A program made the position numbers and the translations under genes. Positions 26,565 through 35,248 of a stretch of 64,000 bases of DNA are shown piece by piece. Positions within the stretch are counted from its first letter, which is position 1. The number at the start of each line of letters is the position of its first letter. The notes beneath the pieces were generated by a model. That model did no database searches. It saw nothing but the letters and a program-made list of their open reading frames with translations, and was not told the DNA's origin. Source of the stretch: Acidisoma sp965199065 (GTDB lineage Bacteria; Pseudomonadota; Alphaproteobacteria; Acetobacterales; Acetobacteraceae); assembly GCF_965199065.1 (NCBI RefSeq), contig NZ_CBDAQN010000001.1, positions 124,001-188,000 of the forward strand. Direction: 5' to 3'.

Positions 26565-26919
26565 TCTCGCCTGCCAGTTGCGACCGCGTCGCATAATCTT
26601 CAGCTGCTTCACGCTAACATTGATTGCCATTCATCACTGAAGCGAACGCGAGACGACTTCTTCACCTCCGGGTTCGTTGTTGGGTCAAGACGGCATATCT
26701 GCGTTGGGCAGTGGATTAAGTGAACTGCCGATGTTTCGGCTGGCGATCAGCATGAAACGGTTCGACCGTCTTATTCCGTTGGACGGCGATTTTTCTGCGT
26801 GAAATACGTATGGGCTTCATCACGGCAGCCGCGCTATCCTTGGCGCGTGGGGGAACTTCTTCCCCATCAATTTGATCCGGCGTTTGTACGCCTCACAAGT
26901 TTCGCTCTAGGGATCGCCG
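26565..26919. other. 355-bp intergenic region with small inverted repeats
   Basis: No gene is supported. Inverted repeats seen: ACGGT-TCG-ACCGT (26757-26769), CCGT-TGG-ACGG (26776-26786), GGGGAA-CTTC-TTCCCC (26850-26865) and ATCAA-T-TTGAT (26866-26876). The first two are close together and could be operator half-sites for the LacI-family gene that starts at 26920; the third could be a hairpin in its leader. These are short, so each could arise by chance. Confidence 0.35.
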
Positions 26920-28005
26920 ATGAAGGACAGACTTCCGCGGGCGACACTGGCCATGCCCGAATGGTCGGCAGGGAAGGAGAACGGGCGCCGGCCTACGATC
27001 CGTGACGTGGCGCGGCTTGCCGGTGTGGCTGTGAGCACTGTAAGTTACGTGGTCAATGGAACAGGCCAAGTCTCCGCCGAGACACGTCTTAAAGTCGCGA
27101 GCGCTATCGATGCCGTCCAGTACGAGCCGAACCTTCTAGCGCGCAACCTGAAAGCGGGACGGGCAGCCTCCATAGGGTTGATCGCGCCTGACCTCCTGAA
27201 CCCATACTTTGCTTCCGTAGCGGCAGGCGTTCAAGACGTGGCGCAGTCACGAGACTTGCTTCTTGTTCTTTGCACAACGCAATCAACGCCCCGCTGGGAG
27301 GATTATTACAGTCAGGTGCTGCGCGCGCGTCGCGTCGACGGGCTGATCTTCTTGAGTGGTTCAGGCATGTTGACCCCATCCATCGTCGAACTCCTCCAGA
27401 AGGACAGCGTCGTTCTCGTCGATGAACGTCTTCCAGATCTGGCAGTGCCGACAGTGACCGCCACTAACCTTGCGGGGGCGCGGTCCGTCGCCGAGCATGT
27501 TCTGGCTCACGGCCACCGCCGTATCGGCATCATCAGCGGGCCGCCATCGCTCTGGACCGCGAGCCAAAGAATGGAGGGCTACCAGGAGGCGCTGGCCGCG
27601 CGGGGGATCGACCCCGGAGCCGCGCTTGTGGCCACCGGGGACTATCGACAGGATTCGGGATATGAAGGTGCGCGCCTGCTGCTTGACCGGCCGAAATCCG
27701 ACCGCCCGACGGCGTTGATCTGTGCCAACGACCTCATGGCCGTTGGCGCCATGCTCTATTGCAGGGACACCGGCCTCCGCATCCCGCACGACATCAGCCT
27801 CTGCGGTTTCGATAACATTCCTCTGGCGGGGCTTATCGAGCCTGGCCTGACCTCCGTCGACCAATGCGGACGCAGCTTGGGCAAAGCGGCCTGCCGTCTG
27901 CTGCTCCGCTTGATTTCGCCGCAAGAGGACGACACCGACTCGATCGATTTGGACTATCCGACGAGGTTGGTGATCCGCGCTTCGGTTGGACCCCCGCCGC
28001 AATAA
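26920..28005 (+). CDS. LacI-family transcriptional regulator
   Basis: DNA-binding repressor or activator with a periplasmic-binding-protein-like effector domain (361 aa). The helix-turn-helix and hinge are at residues about 25-75: PTIRDVARLAGVAVSTVSYV, VNGTGQVSAETRLKV, YEPNLLARNLKAGRA. The core shows SIGLIAPDLLNPYFASVAAG, GHRRIGIISGPPS and ALICANDLMAVGAM with the final CGFDNIPLA block. The effector is unknown; the adjacent BenE-type transporter 60 bases downstream is a candidate target. AGGGAT lies 7 bases before ATG 26920; a second ATG at 26953 is possible. Confidence 0.92.
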   Translation: MKDRLPRATLAMPEWSAGKENGRRPTIRDVARLAGVAVSTVSYVVNGTGQVSAETRLKVASAIDAVQYEPNLLARNLKAGRAASIGLIAPDLLNPYFASVAAGVQDVAQSRDLLLVLCTTQSTPRWEDYYSQVLRARRVDGLIFLSGSGMLTPSIVELLQKDSVVLVDERLPDLAVPTVTATNLAGARSVAEHVLAHGHRRIGIISGPPSLWTASQRMEGYQEALAARGIDPGAALVATGDYRQDSGYEGARLLLDRPKSDRPTALICANDLMAVGAMLYCRDTGLRIPHDISLCGFDNIPLAGLIEPGLTSVDQCGRSLGKAACRLLLRLISPQEDDTDSIDLDYPTRLVIRASVGPPPQ

Positions 28006-28065
28006 CATTGCCAGTTGACCCTGATGCCGATTCTGCGGCTCGTCGCCGGGAAAGGCCAGGTGGCG

Positions 28066-29244
28066 ATGCAAGCAGCGATTCGGGACGACATATCTCTTCA
28101 GGCGACAGGTGCCGGGATGCTGGCGGCCTTCGTCGGGTTTGGTTCCTCATTCGCCGTGATCATTCGCGGCGTGACTGCCGCCGGAGCAAACCCTGCTCAG
28201 GCAGCGTCAGGTCTGCTGGCGCTCTGCGTCATGACCGGGATCTGCGGCATTTTACTTAGCCTCAGGACGCGCATGCCGATCATTGTGGCGTGGACAACGC
28301 CGGGAGCCGCGCTGCTGGCAAGTGGGCCTCCCGTTCATGGCGGTTTCGGCTACGCGATCGGCGCGTTCCTGATTGCCGGCATGCTGATCATCCTGGCGGG
28401 GCTTTGGCCGGCGATGAGCCGGGCTGTCGGGGCAATCCCGCGCTCGCTCGCAAGCGCCATGCTGGGCGGGATCGTCTTTGGTCTCTGTCTCGCGCCTGTT
28501 CTGGGGCTTCAGGAAAAGCCCGGCTTTATCGTCATCATCCTTGTGGTCTGGGTGGTCGTGGGACGGCTGAAGCGGGCGCTCGCGGTGCCGGCGGCGGTCG
28601 TGGTTGCGGTTGGCCTTGCAGCCCTCGATCTGCATGGCGGAGCGGCGCTGTCCCTGAAGCCGCAACTTGTTTGGGTAACCCCCCGTTTTTCGCTTTCGAC
28701 GATCGTGAGCCTCGCCATACCGCTGTTCGTCGTCACCATGGCCGGGCAGAACATTCCCGGCTTCGCGGTGCTCAGCATGAACGGATACCGTCCCCGACAT
28801 GCAACTCTATTGGGGGCGACAGGTCTCGCCACCGTGCTGGTGGCACCCTTGGGTGCAATCCCGATCAACTTGGCGGCCATCACAGCTGCGATGTGTGCAA
28901 GCCACGAAGCCCATGCCGATCCGCGCCGCCGCTGGTGGGCCAGTGCCGTCGCCGGTGGCGTCTACGTGGTGATTGGCCTGTTCTCAGGACTGATCACGAC
29001 CTTCATTGCGCGCTCGTCGCCGGTGCTGATCACGGCCGTAGCCGGTATCGCGCTCTTTGGCGCGCTGGGAAGCGCGGTAGCCGGAGCCACGGCTGAGCCG
29101 AGGGAGCGCGATGCAGCGATGGTGACCTTTATCTTCGCGGCGTCAGGATTTCGCATTTTGGGCATCGGCGGCGCTTTCTGGGGGCTACTGGCGGGCGGTG
29201 CGATCTTGGCCGCGCAGACCCATAGACGCGGAAGAGATAGCTAA
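28066..29244 (+). CDS. BenE-family benzoate/H+ symporter-like membrane protein
   Basis: Polytopic inner-membrane transporter of the BenE family (about 392 aa), expected to have around 12 membrane segments, several plainly visible (MLAAFVGFGSSFAVII, FLIAGMLIILAGLW, FIVIILVVWVVVGRL, GVYVVIGLFSGLITTFI). The family block VAWTTPGAALLAS and GFAVLSMNGYRP are present. Substrate may be an aromatic acid but is not determinable. ATG 28066 has AGGTGG just upstream and starts the conserved region; a TTG at 28015 and ATG at 28024 are alternatives. Its stop codon overlaps the first palindrome in front of the PadR-like gene. Confidence 0.85.
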   Translation: MQAAIRDDISLQATGAGMLAAFVGFGSSFAVIIRGVTAAGANPAQAASGLLALCVMTGICGILLSLRTRMPIIVAWTTPGAALLASGPPVHGGFGYAIGAFLIAGMLIILAGLWPAMSRAVGAIPRSLASAMLGGIVFGLCLAPVLGLQEKPGFIVIILVVWVVVGRLKRALAVPAAVVVAVGLAALDLHGGAALSLKPQLVWVTPRFSLSTIVSLAIPLFVVTMAGQNIPGFAVLSMNGYRPRHATLLGATGLATVLVAPLGAIPINLAAITAAMCASHEAHADPRRRWWASAVAGGVYVVIGLFSGLITTFIARSSPVLITAVAGIALFGALGSAVAGATAEPRERDAAMVTFIFAASGFRILGIGGAFWGLLAGGAILAAQTHRRGRDS

Positions 29245-29280
29245 GATATATCTTTACTCCGATGTGTTTCGATATATCTT
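29243..29280. promoter_or_regulatory. Two GATATATCTT palindromic sites upstream of the PadR-like gene
   Basis: AAGATATATCTT (29243-29254) is a perfect 12-bp palindrome; GATATATCTT recurs at 29271-29280. Centres are 26 bases apart, about 2.5 helical turns. The pair lies 28 bases before the start of a YqjI-like regulator, so autoregulation is the natural hypothesis. Operator function is inferred. Confidence 0.55.
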
Positions 29281-29307
29281 CGAGTTGTCGAAAACTGAGG
29301 AGACGAC

Positions 29308-29919
29308 ATGTTTGGACGTTGGAGAGATGAGAGCAGCGACACGGGCCGACGCTTTGTGCGCGAGGATGGCAGGTCGGGGGGGGATGATCGTGGCCGGCAC
29401 CGAGGTGGGCACCATGGCGGGCCAGGGCACCATGGATTTCGTGAGGGAGGTGGTGGTCGCGGCCGGGTCTTCGATCAGGGTGAATTGCGGTTCGTGCTGC
29501 TCGCACTGATCGCCGAGGCACCGAGCCATGGCTACGAGATCATCAAAGCGATCGAGGATCGGCTGGGCGGCAGCTATAGCCCGAGCCCTGGCGTGATTTA
29601 CCCGACGCTGACCCTGATCAACGAACTCGGCTTCGCGACTGTGAGCGAGAGCGGCGGTGGACGGAAGCTCTACACCATCACCGAAGAGGGAGGCGCCCAT
29701 CTGGCCGAGAACAAGCCCGTGGTAGACGCTGTCTTTGCCCGCATGCAACGGGCCTCGGCCGCTACGGCGGGCGGACGGTCACCGCAGGTCGTGCGCGCTA
29801 TCGAGAACATGAAAACGGCGCTCAGGCTGCGCCTTTCGCGCGGACCTCTCGGCGATACCGAGGCTCAGGCGATTGCCGATGCCCTGGATGCCGCGGCGCG
29901 CGCTATCGAGAGAGCTTGA
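29308..29919 (+). CDS. PadR-family regulator with His/Gly-rich N-terminus (YqjI-like)
   Basis: Winged-helix repressor of the PadR family (203 aa). The first 50 residues are rich in His, Gly, Arg and Asp (GRHRGGHHGGPGHHGF), then comes the winged helix (LRFVLLALIAEAPSHGYEII, YSPSPGVIYPTLTLINELG) and a C-terminal dimer helix. The combination of His-rich leader plus SPGVIYPTL matches YqjI of E. coli, which senses nickel/iron and represses a ferric-siderophore reductase gene. Here the metal is unknown. GAGGAGA precedes ATG 29308. The following gene is DUF2218, a domain often found with siderophore-interacting proteins, which strengthens the metal/iron reading. Confidence 0.85.
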   Translation: MFGRWRDESSDTGRRFVREDGRSGGDDRGRHRGGHHGGPGHHGFREGGGGRGRVFDQGELRFVLLALIAEAPSHGYEIIKAIEDRLGGSYSPSPGVIYPTLTLINELGFATVSESGGGRKLYTITEEGGAHLAENKPVVDAVFARMQRASAATAGGRSPQVVRAIENMKTALRLRLSRGPLGDTEAQAIADALDAAARAIERA

Positions 29920-29948
29920 GACGCGATCAATCGAGAAGGTTTACTGAG

Positions 29949-30287
29949 ATGGATGAAGTTAAGAATGTCACCGAACTACATTCCGTATCGTGGTGGGAAA
30001 CGGGGAACGCGGCGCGCTACATGGCGCAACTCTGCAAGCACTTTGCGCACAAGCTGCCGGTGACGCTCAACGAGCGTGACGGCCAGATCGTCTTCACCGC
30101 GGGTGTCTGCGATGTGGCGGCGGACGAGACGGGCCTTCGGCTGCGGGCTTCGGCCGAGGACGAAGTGGGGCTGCAACAGGTTCAGTCGGTCGTGATCCGG
30201 CATCTTCAGCGTTTCGCTTTCCGGGAGATGAATGAGGAAGCGGCGGCTGCGATCGAATGGATGCGTGTTTCTCAGAGTCCGAGCTGA
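29949..30287 (+). CDS. DUF2218-domain protein
   Basis: A 112-residue protein with the DUF2218 pattern: ARYMAQLCKHFAHKLPVTL, a GQIVFTAGVCDVAAD strand region and LQQVQSVVIRHLQRFAFRE. DUF2218 is small, often adjacent or fused to siderophore-interacting (FAD) reductases in alphaproteobacteria; its role is unknown. No such reductase is present here. ATG 29949 is chosen since it starts just before the domain; an earlier in-frame start at 29916 would overlap the regulator stop. The last 16 bases overlap the end of the convergent HAD gene. Confidence 0.8.
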   Translation: MDEVKNVTELHSVSWWETGNAARYMAQLCKHFAHKLPVTLNERDGQIVFTAGVCDVAADETGLRLRASAEDEVGLQQVQSVVIRHLQRFAFREMNEEAAAAIEWMRVSQSPS

Positions 30288-30994
30288 TCAGCGAGATCCT
30301 CGAAGTCGCGCGCGATCACGTCCCAATCCTGCTCGGGGAGCAGGTCCGTAGCTTGCCCCGGACCGTGTTCCGCTGGGCGGGGGACGAAGACTATCTTCAG
30401 CCCGCAGGCGCGGCCCGCTGCGAGGTCGCTATTATGGGCGGCAACGAGGCCAATCTCCTCCGGCCGCATGCCGAGAACATCCGCCGTTCGCAGATACGAT
30501 TCCGGCGTGGGCTTGTAAGCCTGGACGATCTCGGCTCCCAGGATGACATCCCACGGCAAGCCCGCGCGCTTGGCCATCTCGGTCAATAGAATGATGTTGC
30601 CGTTCGAGAACGGAGCGATCATGAAGCCGCTCCGAAGGCGCTGTAGCCCCGGCAAGGCGTCGGGCCATGGATCCAGCCGATGCCAAGCAAGATTGAGTTC
30701 GTCCAGAGCTGCGGCTGGCAAATTCGCGGGCTTGATGCCGAAATCCGGCAGTATCGCTTCCAGGTTCTCCCGATGGAGTACATCGAGACGCGTGAACGGA
30801 CGCCGCCCGCTACGGACTTCTTCCATGGCCGGATTGTAGCGCTGGCGCCATGCATCGGCGAAGTCGCTCGGGTCGATGTCGTGCGCCGCATGCTGGATGA
30901 GGAAGGCAGCCGCCTCGCGAGCGACGCCGCTCCGCCAGTCGACGGTGGTCCCGAACGTATCGAAGATCAGGGCCCGGACGCGGTTCAGTGTCAT
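30272..30994 (-). CDS. Haloacid dehalogenase type II-like hydrolase
   Basis: HAD-superfamily hydrolase of the (S)-2-haloacid dehalogenase type (240 aa). Nucleophile aspartate in RALIFDTFGTTVDWRSG, the conserved serine-asparagine SNGN, and the lysine/aspartate region VQAYKPTPESYL with VAAHNSDLAAGRACGL are in place. Many proteins of this type hydrolyse phosphoglycolate-like or other substrates instead of haloacids; the true substrate is open. The start is ATG 30994, after GGAGAAC; an open frame extending to 31135 lies inside the xthA region and should be ignored. Confidence 0.85.
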   Translation of the reverse strand: MTLNRVRALIFDTFGTTVDWRSGVAREAAAFLIQHAAHDIDPSDFADAWRQRYNPAMEEVRSGRRPFTRLDVLHRENLEAILPDFGIKPANLPAAALDELNLAWHRLDPWPDALPGLQRLRSGFMIAPFSNGNIILLTEMAKRAGLPWDVILGAEIVQAYKPTPESYLRTADVLGMRPEEIGLVAAHNSDLAAGRACGLKIVFVPRPAEHGPGQATDLLPEQDWDVIARDFEDLADQLGL

Positions 30995-31097
30995 CTGTAT
31001 TGTTCTCCACGATCGGGTGCCCCTCGTCTTCCGATCGGCGCAGCCTCTTCGGACCGGAGACCGCAGTTCGAGGCAGAAATTGCGCCAGCAGCGTGTC

Positions 31098-31892
31098 CTA
31101 AGCTGCTTTAGCAGTCTCTGGCCAAACCAGATCAACTACGACAGGTACGTGATCTGATGGTTGCTCCGCTCCGCGCTCGTCCCGGTCCGGGGCGGCGGCG
31201 ACCATACACTCCGCCAAACGCGGCGAAAGAAGTGCGAAGTCGATCCGCAAACCTCGGTCGCGCTCCCAGCAACCTGCCTGGTAGTCCCAGAAGCTGAAGG
31301 CCGGGGATGTCGGATGCAGCGCCCGAACCGCGTCCGTGAGGCCGTTATGAATAAGCCGCCTGAATCGCGCACGCGTCTCAGGCCGAAGCAGCGCATCGGT
31401 TGGCGGCAACGCACCGGCAGAGAAGTCCAAGGGCGAGGGACAAACGTTGAAGTCGCCGGTGACGACGAGGTCCCGGTCTTCCGCCAGCAACGCCTCGACA
31501 CGGTCGCAGAGCGCATCCATCCAGGCAAGCTTGTAGGAATAACCAGCCTCTCCCCCGGAGTTACCGTTCGGCAGGTAGATGCCGATGACCGTCAGGCCCT
31601 CGGTCTCGACCTCGATGTAGCGGGCCTGCGAATCATCCGGCGTCAATCCGGGCAGGCTCCGGTGATGGATGACGATATTCCGGTGGGAGAGGGCGGCGAC
31701 GCCGTTATATGCCTTTTGACCGACGACTTCGGACTTGTAGCCGAGGTCCGCGAATACTGCCGCCGGAAAAGCGTGAGCTTCGCATTTGATTTCCTGAAGC
31801 ACGACGATATCGGGACGTACGCGCTCCAGCCAGCGCCTTACATGCGTCTGACGAACCCTAATCGAGTTAACGTTCCAGGTCGCGATACGCAC
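31098..31892 (-). CDS. xthA: Exodeoxyribonuclease III (AP endonuclease)
   Basis: Base-excision-repair nuclease of the ExoIII/APE1 family (264 aa). N-terminal MRIATWNVNSIRVR has the metal-binding Asn, VVLQEIKCE the metal-binding Glu, VVTGDFNVCPSPLD the catalytic Asp and the C-terminal SDHVPVVVDL the catalytic His. It ends before the HAD gene and begins 15 bases after erpA on the same strand, so erpA-xthA are probably co-transcribed, divergent from dgt. Confidence 0.95.
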   Translation of the reverse strand: MRIATWNVNSIRVRQTHVRRWLERVRPDIVVLQEIKCEAHAFPAAVFADLGYKSEVVGQKAYNGVAALSHRNIVIHHRSLPGLTPDDSQARYIEVETEGLTVIGIYLPNGNSGGEAGYSYKLAWMDALCDRVEALLAEDRDLVVTGDFNVCPSPLDFSAGALPPTDALLRPETRARFRRLIHNGLTDAVRALHPTSPAFSFWDYQAGCWERDRGLRIDFALLSPRLAECMVAAAPDRDERGAEQPSDHVPVVVDLVWPETAKAA

Positions 31893-31907
31893 GCCTCGTC
31901 GCCTGCC

Positions 31908-32252
31908 TCAGTCGATCGAGAAGCTGGTGCCGCAGCCGCAGGAGGAGGTGGCGTTTGGGTTTTTTATGGCGAAGTGCGCCCCCATGAGGGCGTCGGTATA
32001 ATCCAGCTGCGCCCCGCCTAGCAGATCGAGACTGCCTGGGTCCACCAGAACACGGGCGCCTGCCTCTTCGATCACGAGATCGTCGGGAGCCGCCGGCGCC
32101 TCATCCAAATCGAACTTGTATTGGAACCCGCTGCATCCCCCGGCGAGAACAGCCACTCGTAACGCGGCCGGAGCTGGCTGGCTGCCCAATATCTCGGAGA
32201 TGCGCGCCACGGCACGCTCGGTCAGGCCAAAATTCGACGTATGGGTGCTCAT
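31908..32252 (-). CDS. erpA: Iron-sulfur cluster insertion protein (A-type carrier)
   Basis: A-type Fe-S carrier of the HesB/IscA/ErpA family (about 114 aa). The three cluster-binding cysteines are in VLAGGCSGFQYKF and the C-terminal TSSCGCGTSF. The ALMGAHFAIKNPNA segment is characteristic. Calling it ErpA rather than IscA rests on its position next to xthA and dgt, the usual alphaproteobacterial place for erpA. ATG 32252 is preferred; an ATG at 32258 would add two residues. It is divergent from dgt with about 50 bases between the starts. Confidence 0.87.
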   Translation of the reverse strand: MSTHTSNFGLTERAVARISEILGSQPAPAALRVAVLAGGCSGFQYKFDLDEAPAAPDDLVIEEAGARVLVDPGSLDLLGGAQLDYTDALMGAHFAIKNPNATSSCGCGTSFSID

Positions 32253-32303
32253 GCCCATACTATAGCGCGTCGAATCATCCGGTTGAAGGGCCGCCGTGCC
32301 GCC

Positions 32304-33452
32304 ATGGAGCTTGCCCCCTATGCCGCCAAGGCAGAGACCTCACGCGGCCGCCTGATCCCTGAGCCGGACGGTGGCATGCGCGGCCCCTATCAGCGGGACC
32401 GCGACCGCGTGATCCACTCTACAGGCTTTCGCAAGCTGCAATACAAAACTCAGGTCTTCGTCAACCACGAGGGCGACTTCTATAGAACGCGCCTGACCCA
32501 CAGCATCGAGGTCGCGCAGATCGCGCGATCTATCGCCCGGGCACTGCGATTGGATGAGGATCTGACCGAAGCCGTGGCGCTGGCCCACGACCTCGGTCAC
32601 CCGCCCTTCGGTCATCCGGGCGAGGCTGGGCTGAACATGGCTTTGAAGGAATTCGGCGGTTTTGATCACAACGCTCAGAGCCTGCGCATCGTCACGCTGC
32701 TGGAAGCCCGCTACGCCGGGTTCGATGGGCTTAATCTGACCTGGGAAACGCTGGAGGGACTGGTTAAGCATAACGGCCCTATAACGTCCCCGACAGGCTA
32801 CATCGCCGAGTTTGATGCTATCTATCCGCTTGAACTCTCCACGTATGCATCGGCAGAGGCCCAGGTTGCCGCGCTAGCGGACGACATCGCCTACCATAGC
32901 CATGATCTGGATGACGGGCTACGCGCGCATCTGTTCACCTTTGCCGACATTGAGGCGCTGCCGCTGGTGGGGGAATGCCTGGCGGAAGCCGGCGCAATGA
33001 AGCTTGGCTTGCCGGAAGGGCGGCTGAGGCATGAAACCATCCGGAGGGTGTTGGACCGGCTGGTCCGGGATGTCGTGGAGGAGAGCCGGACGATGCTCCA
33101 GCGTGTCGATCCGCAATCGGTCGATGATGTGCGTGCGGCGCCGGGCATGGTGATCGGCTTTAGCCGCCCGATGGCCGAGGCCAATCGGGCCATCAAGGCT
33201 TTCCTCTTTTCCCACATGTACCGACATTGGCGGGTGAACCGTATGGCGGCGAAAGCGCGGCGCGCGACTGCGGCCCTTGCGGCGCTGCTGCTGGAGGATC
33301 CCAGCCTGCTGCCAGATGAGTGGGGCGCGTGTGCCGGAGCCGCTGGCAGCCAGCGAGCCGCCGAGACGGTGCGGGACTACATAGCCGGCATGACCGATCG
33401 TTACGCCCGGGAGGAGTATCGCAGGTTGACCGACCTCGGTGTTCAAGGCTGA
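32304..33452 (+). CDS. dgt: dGTP triphosphohydrolase-like protein
   Basis: HD-domain dNTP triphosphohydrolase (382 aa). The metal ligands are visible: FYRTRLTHSIEVAQIARS (first His), VALAHDLGHPPFGHPGE (HD pair), and ADDIAYHSHDLDDGLRA (last Asp). The N-terminal RDRVIHSTGFRKLQYKTQVF is standard. dNTP specificity is unknown. ATG 32304 begins the conserved region; an open stretch back to 32241 crosses the erpA start and is unlikely. It is the first gene of the dgt-argS-SPOR-nagZ-rip-scpA operon, with argS 8 bases downstream. Confidence 0.92.
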   Translation: MELAPYAAKAETSRGRLIPEPDGGMRGPYQRDRDRVIHSTGFRKLQYKTQVFVNHEGDFYRTRLTHSIEVAQIARSIARALRLDEDLTEAVALAHDLGHPPFGHPGEAGLNMALKEFGGFDHNAQSLRIVTLLEARYAGFDGLNLTWETLEGLVKHNGPITSPTGYIAEFDAIYPLELSTYASAEAQVAALADDIAYHSHDLDDGLRAHLFTFADIEALPLVGECLAEAGAMKLGLPEGRLRHETIRRVLDRLVRDVVEESRTMLQRVDPQSVDDVRAAPGMVIGFSRPMAEANRAIKAFLFSHMYRHWRVNRMAAKARRATAALAALLLEDPSLLPDEWGACAGAAGSQRAAETVRDYIAGMTDRYAREEYRRLTDLGVQG

Positions 33453-33460
33453 TACGGGTT

Positions 33461-35248
33461 ATGAGCCAGAATCTGTTTGCCTTCATGAGGGGTCATGTCG
33501 TGGAAGCGCTTCATGCGCTTGTACCACAACTAACATTCGAGCACTTGGCGCGTGTGGAGGTCACGCCCACACGAGACCCGGCGCATGGAGACATGGCGAC
33601 CAACGCCGCCATGGTTGCGGCAAAACCCTCGGGCCATTCTCCGCGCGTGCTGGCCCAGTTGTTGGCTGAGCGCTTGGCAGCCAATCCGCTACTCGATAGC
33701 GCCGAGCCCGCTGGTCCAGGCTTTGTCAATTTACGGCTGAGCCCAGGCACGCTGCTCGACCAAATCCCTGTGATTCTCCGTGCGGGCGAATCATACGGGG
33801 ACAGCACGGTTGGCGCCGGCGCCCGTGTAAATGTGGAATATGTCTCCGCCAACCCCACCGGCCCTATGCATATCGGCCACTGCCGGGGTGCTGTTGTGGG
33901 CGACGCGCTCGCGGGCGTCATGACCAAGGCCGGTTACGCGGTGACGACCGAATATTACGTCAACGACGCCGGGGGCCAGGTTCAGGCGCTGAGCTGGGCC
34001 GCCTACTGGCGCTATATGCAGGCCATCGAAAGCCCGATCACGGTGGAGCAATTTGAGGGCGCAACGCCAACCGGTCTCCAGTATCGGGGTGACTATCTTG
34101 TCCCCGTGGGACAGGCACTTGCCGATCAATATGGCACGACGCTCGCCACCGCCGAACTCGGCATCGCCGACCCGGTTTTGTGGTTCGACCGTGTGCGGGA
34201 ACTGGCCCTGTCCATGATGATGACGGAAATCCGGGCTGACTTGGCGCTCCTCGGCGTCAGCCAGGCCGTTTTCTCTTCGGAACGGGCCCTTCTGGACCGT
34301 GGCGCTGTGGCTCGCGCAATCGAAATGCTCGACGCCAAGGGGCTGATCTACGAGGGAGTGTTAGAGCCGCCTAAAGGAAAGACGCCGGAGGATTGGGAGC
34401 CGCGGCCGCAAACACTGTTCCGGGCCACGGAATTCGGCGATGACGTGGACCGCCCGCTGCGCAAATCCGACGGCTCCAACACCTATTTCGCCAATGACAT
34501 TGCCTATCACGCGGACAAGATAGCGCGTGGGGCAGAGGTGCTGATCGATGTCTGGGGTGCCGACCACGGCGGCTACGTGTCGCGCATGAAGGCGGTTGTG
34601 AAGGCCTTATCCGACGGCCGCGTCCCGCTCGAGGTCGTGCTATGCCAGATCGTGCACGTTATGCGGGGCGGGCAGCCGGTGCGCATGTCAAAGCGCGCCG
34701 GCACGTTCGTGACCCTGCGGGACTTACTCGACGAAGTCGGACGAGATGCCGTCCGCTTCATCATGCTGATGCGGAAATCGGACGCGCAGATGGAGTTCGA
34801 CCTCGATCAGGCGGTCGCGCAGACACGCGAAAACCCAGTTTTTTATGTACAGTATGCTCATGCACGTTGCCGCAGCGTTTTACGTGCCGCGCTAGCTAAC
34901 TGGGGTGCCGCTCGGGTGGCACCGGAGGCGCTGGCGGACGCAGATCTCTCCGCATTGGATGACCCACAGGAGTTGGCGCTCATCCGCCGGCTTATCAGCT
35001 GGCCACGGCTGGTGGAGGGCGCGGCGCTTGCACGCGAACCGCACCGGATCGCCTTCTTTCTCTATGACTTAGCCGGCGATTTTCATATGCTATGGAACAA
35101 GGGCCGAGACGACTCGACGCTGCGTTTCCTCCAGGCGGAGGACGAGGGTGGAACCAACGCCCGGCTTGCTCTGGTGGCGGCGACGGCCACCGTGATCCGC
35201 TCGGGGCTTTTTGTTCTAGGGGTGATCCCTGCCGAGGAGATGCGCTGA
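33461..35248 (+). CDS. argS: Arginyl-tRNA synthetase
   Basis: Charges tRNA-Arg (595 aa). The class I signature is NPTGPMHIGHCRGAVVGD and the KMSKS equivalent is RMSKRAGTFVTLRDL. The N-terminal Add1 domain (FAFMRGHVVEALHALVP) and C-terminal anticodon-binding helices (YVQYAHARCRSVLRAALANW) are present. The start is ATG 33461, before MSQNLFAF; the frame is open to 33320 inside dgt but has no family sequence there. The stop TGA is immediately followed by the ATG of the SPOR gene, so the two are coupled. Confidence 0.97.
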   Translation: MSQNLFAFMRGHVVEALHALVPQLTFEHLARVEVTPTRDPAHGDMATNAAMVAAKPSGHSPRVLAQLLAERLAANPLLDSAEPAGPGFVNLRLSPGTLLDQIPVILRAGESYGDSTVGAGARVNVEYVSANPTGPMHIGHCRGAVVGDALAGVMTKAGYAVTTEYYVNDAGGQVQALSWAAYWRYMQAIESPITVEQFEGATPTGLQYRGDYLVPVGQALADQYGTTLATAELGIADPVLWFDRVRELALSMMMTEIRADLALLGVSQAVFSSERALLDRGAVARAIEMLDAKGLIYEGVLEPPKGKTPEDWEPRPQTLFRATEFGDDVDRPLRKSDGSNTYFANDIAYHADKIARGAEVLIDVWGADHGGYVSRMKAVVKALSDGRVPLEVVLCQIVHVMRGGQPVRMSKRAGTFVTLRDLLDEVGRDAVRFIMLMRKSDAQMEFDLDQAVAQTRENPVFYVQYAHARCRSVLRAALANWGAARVAPEALADADLSALDDPQELALIRRLISWPRLVEGAALAREPHRIAFFLYDLAGDFHMLWNKGRDDSTLRFLQAEDEGGTNARLALVAATATVIRSGLFVLGVIPAEEMR

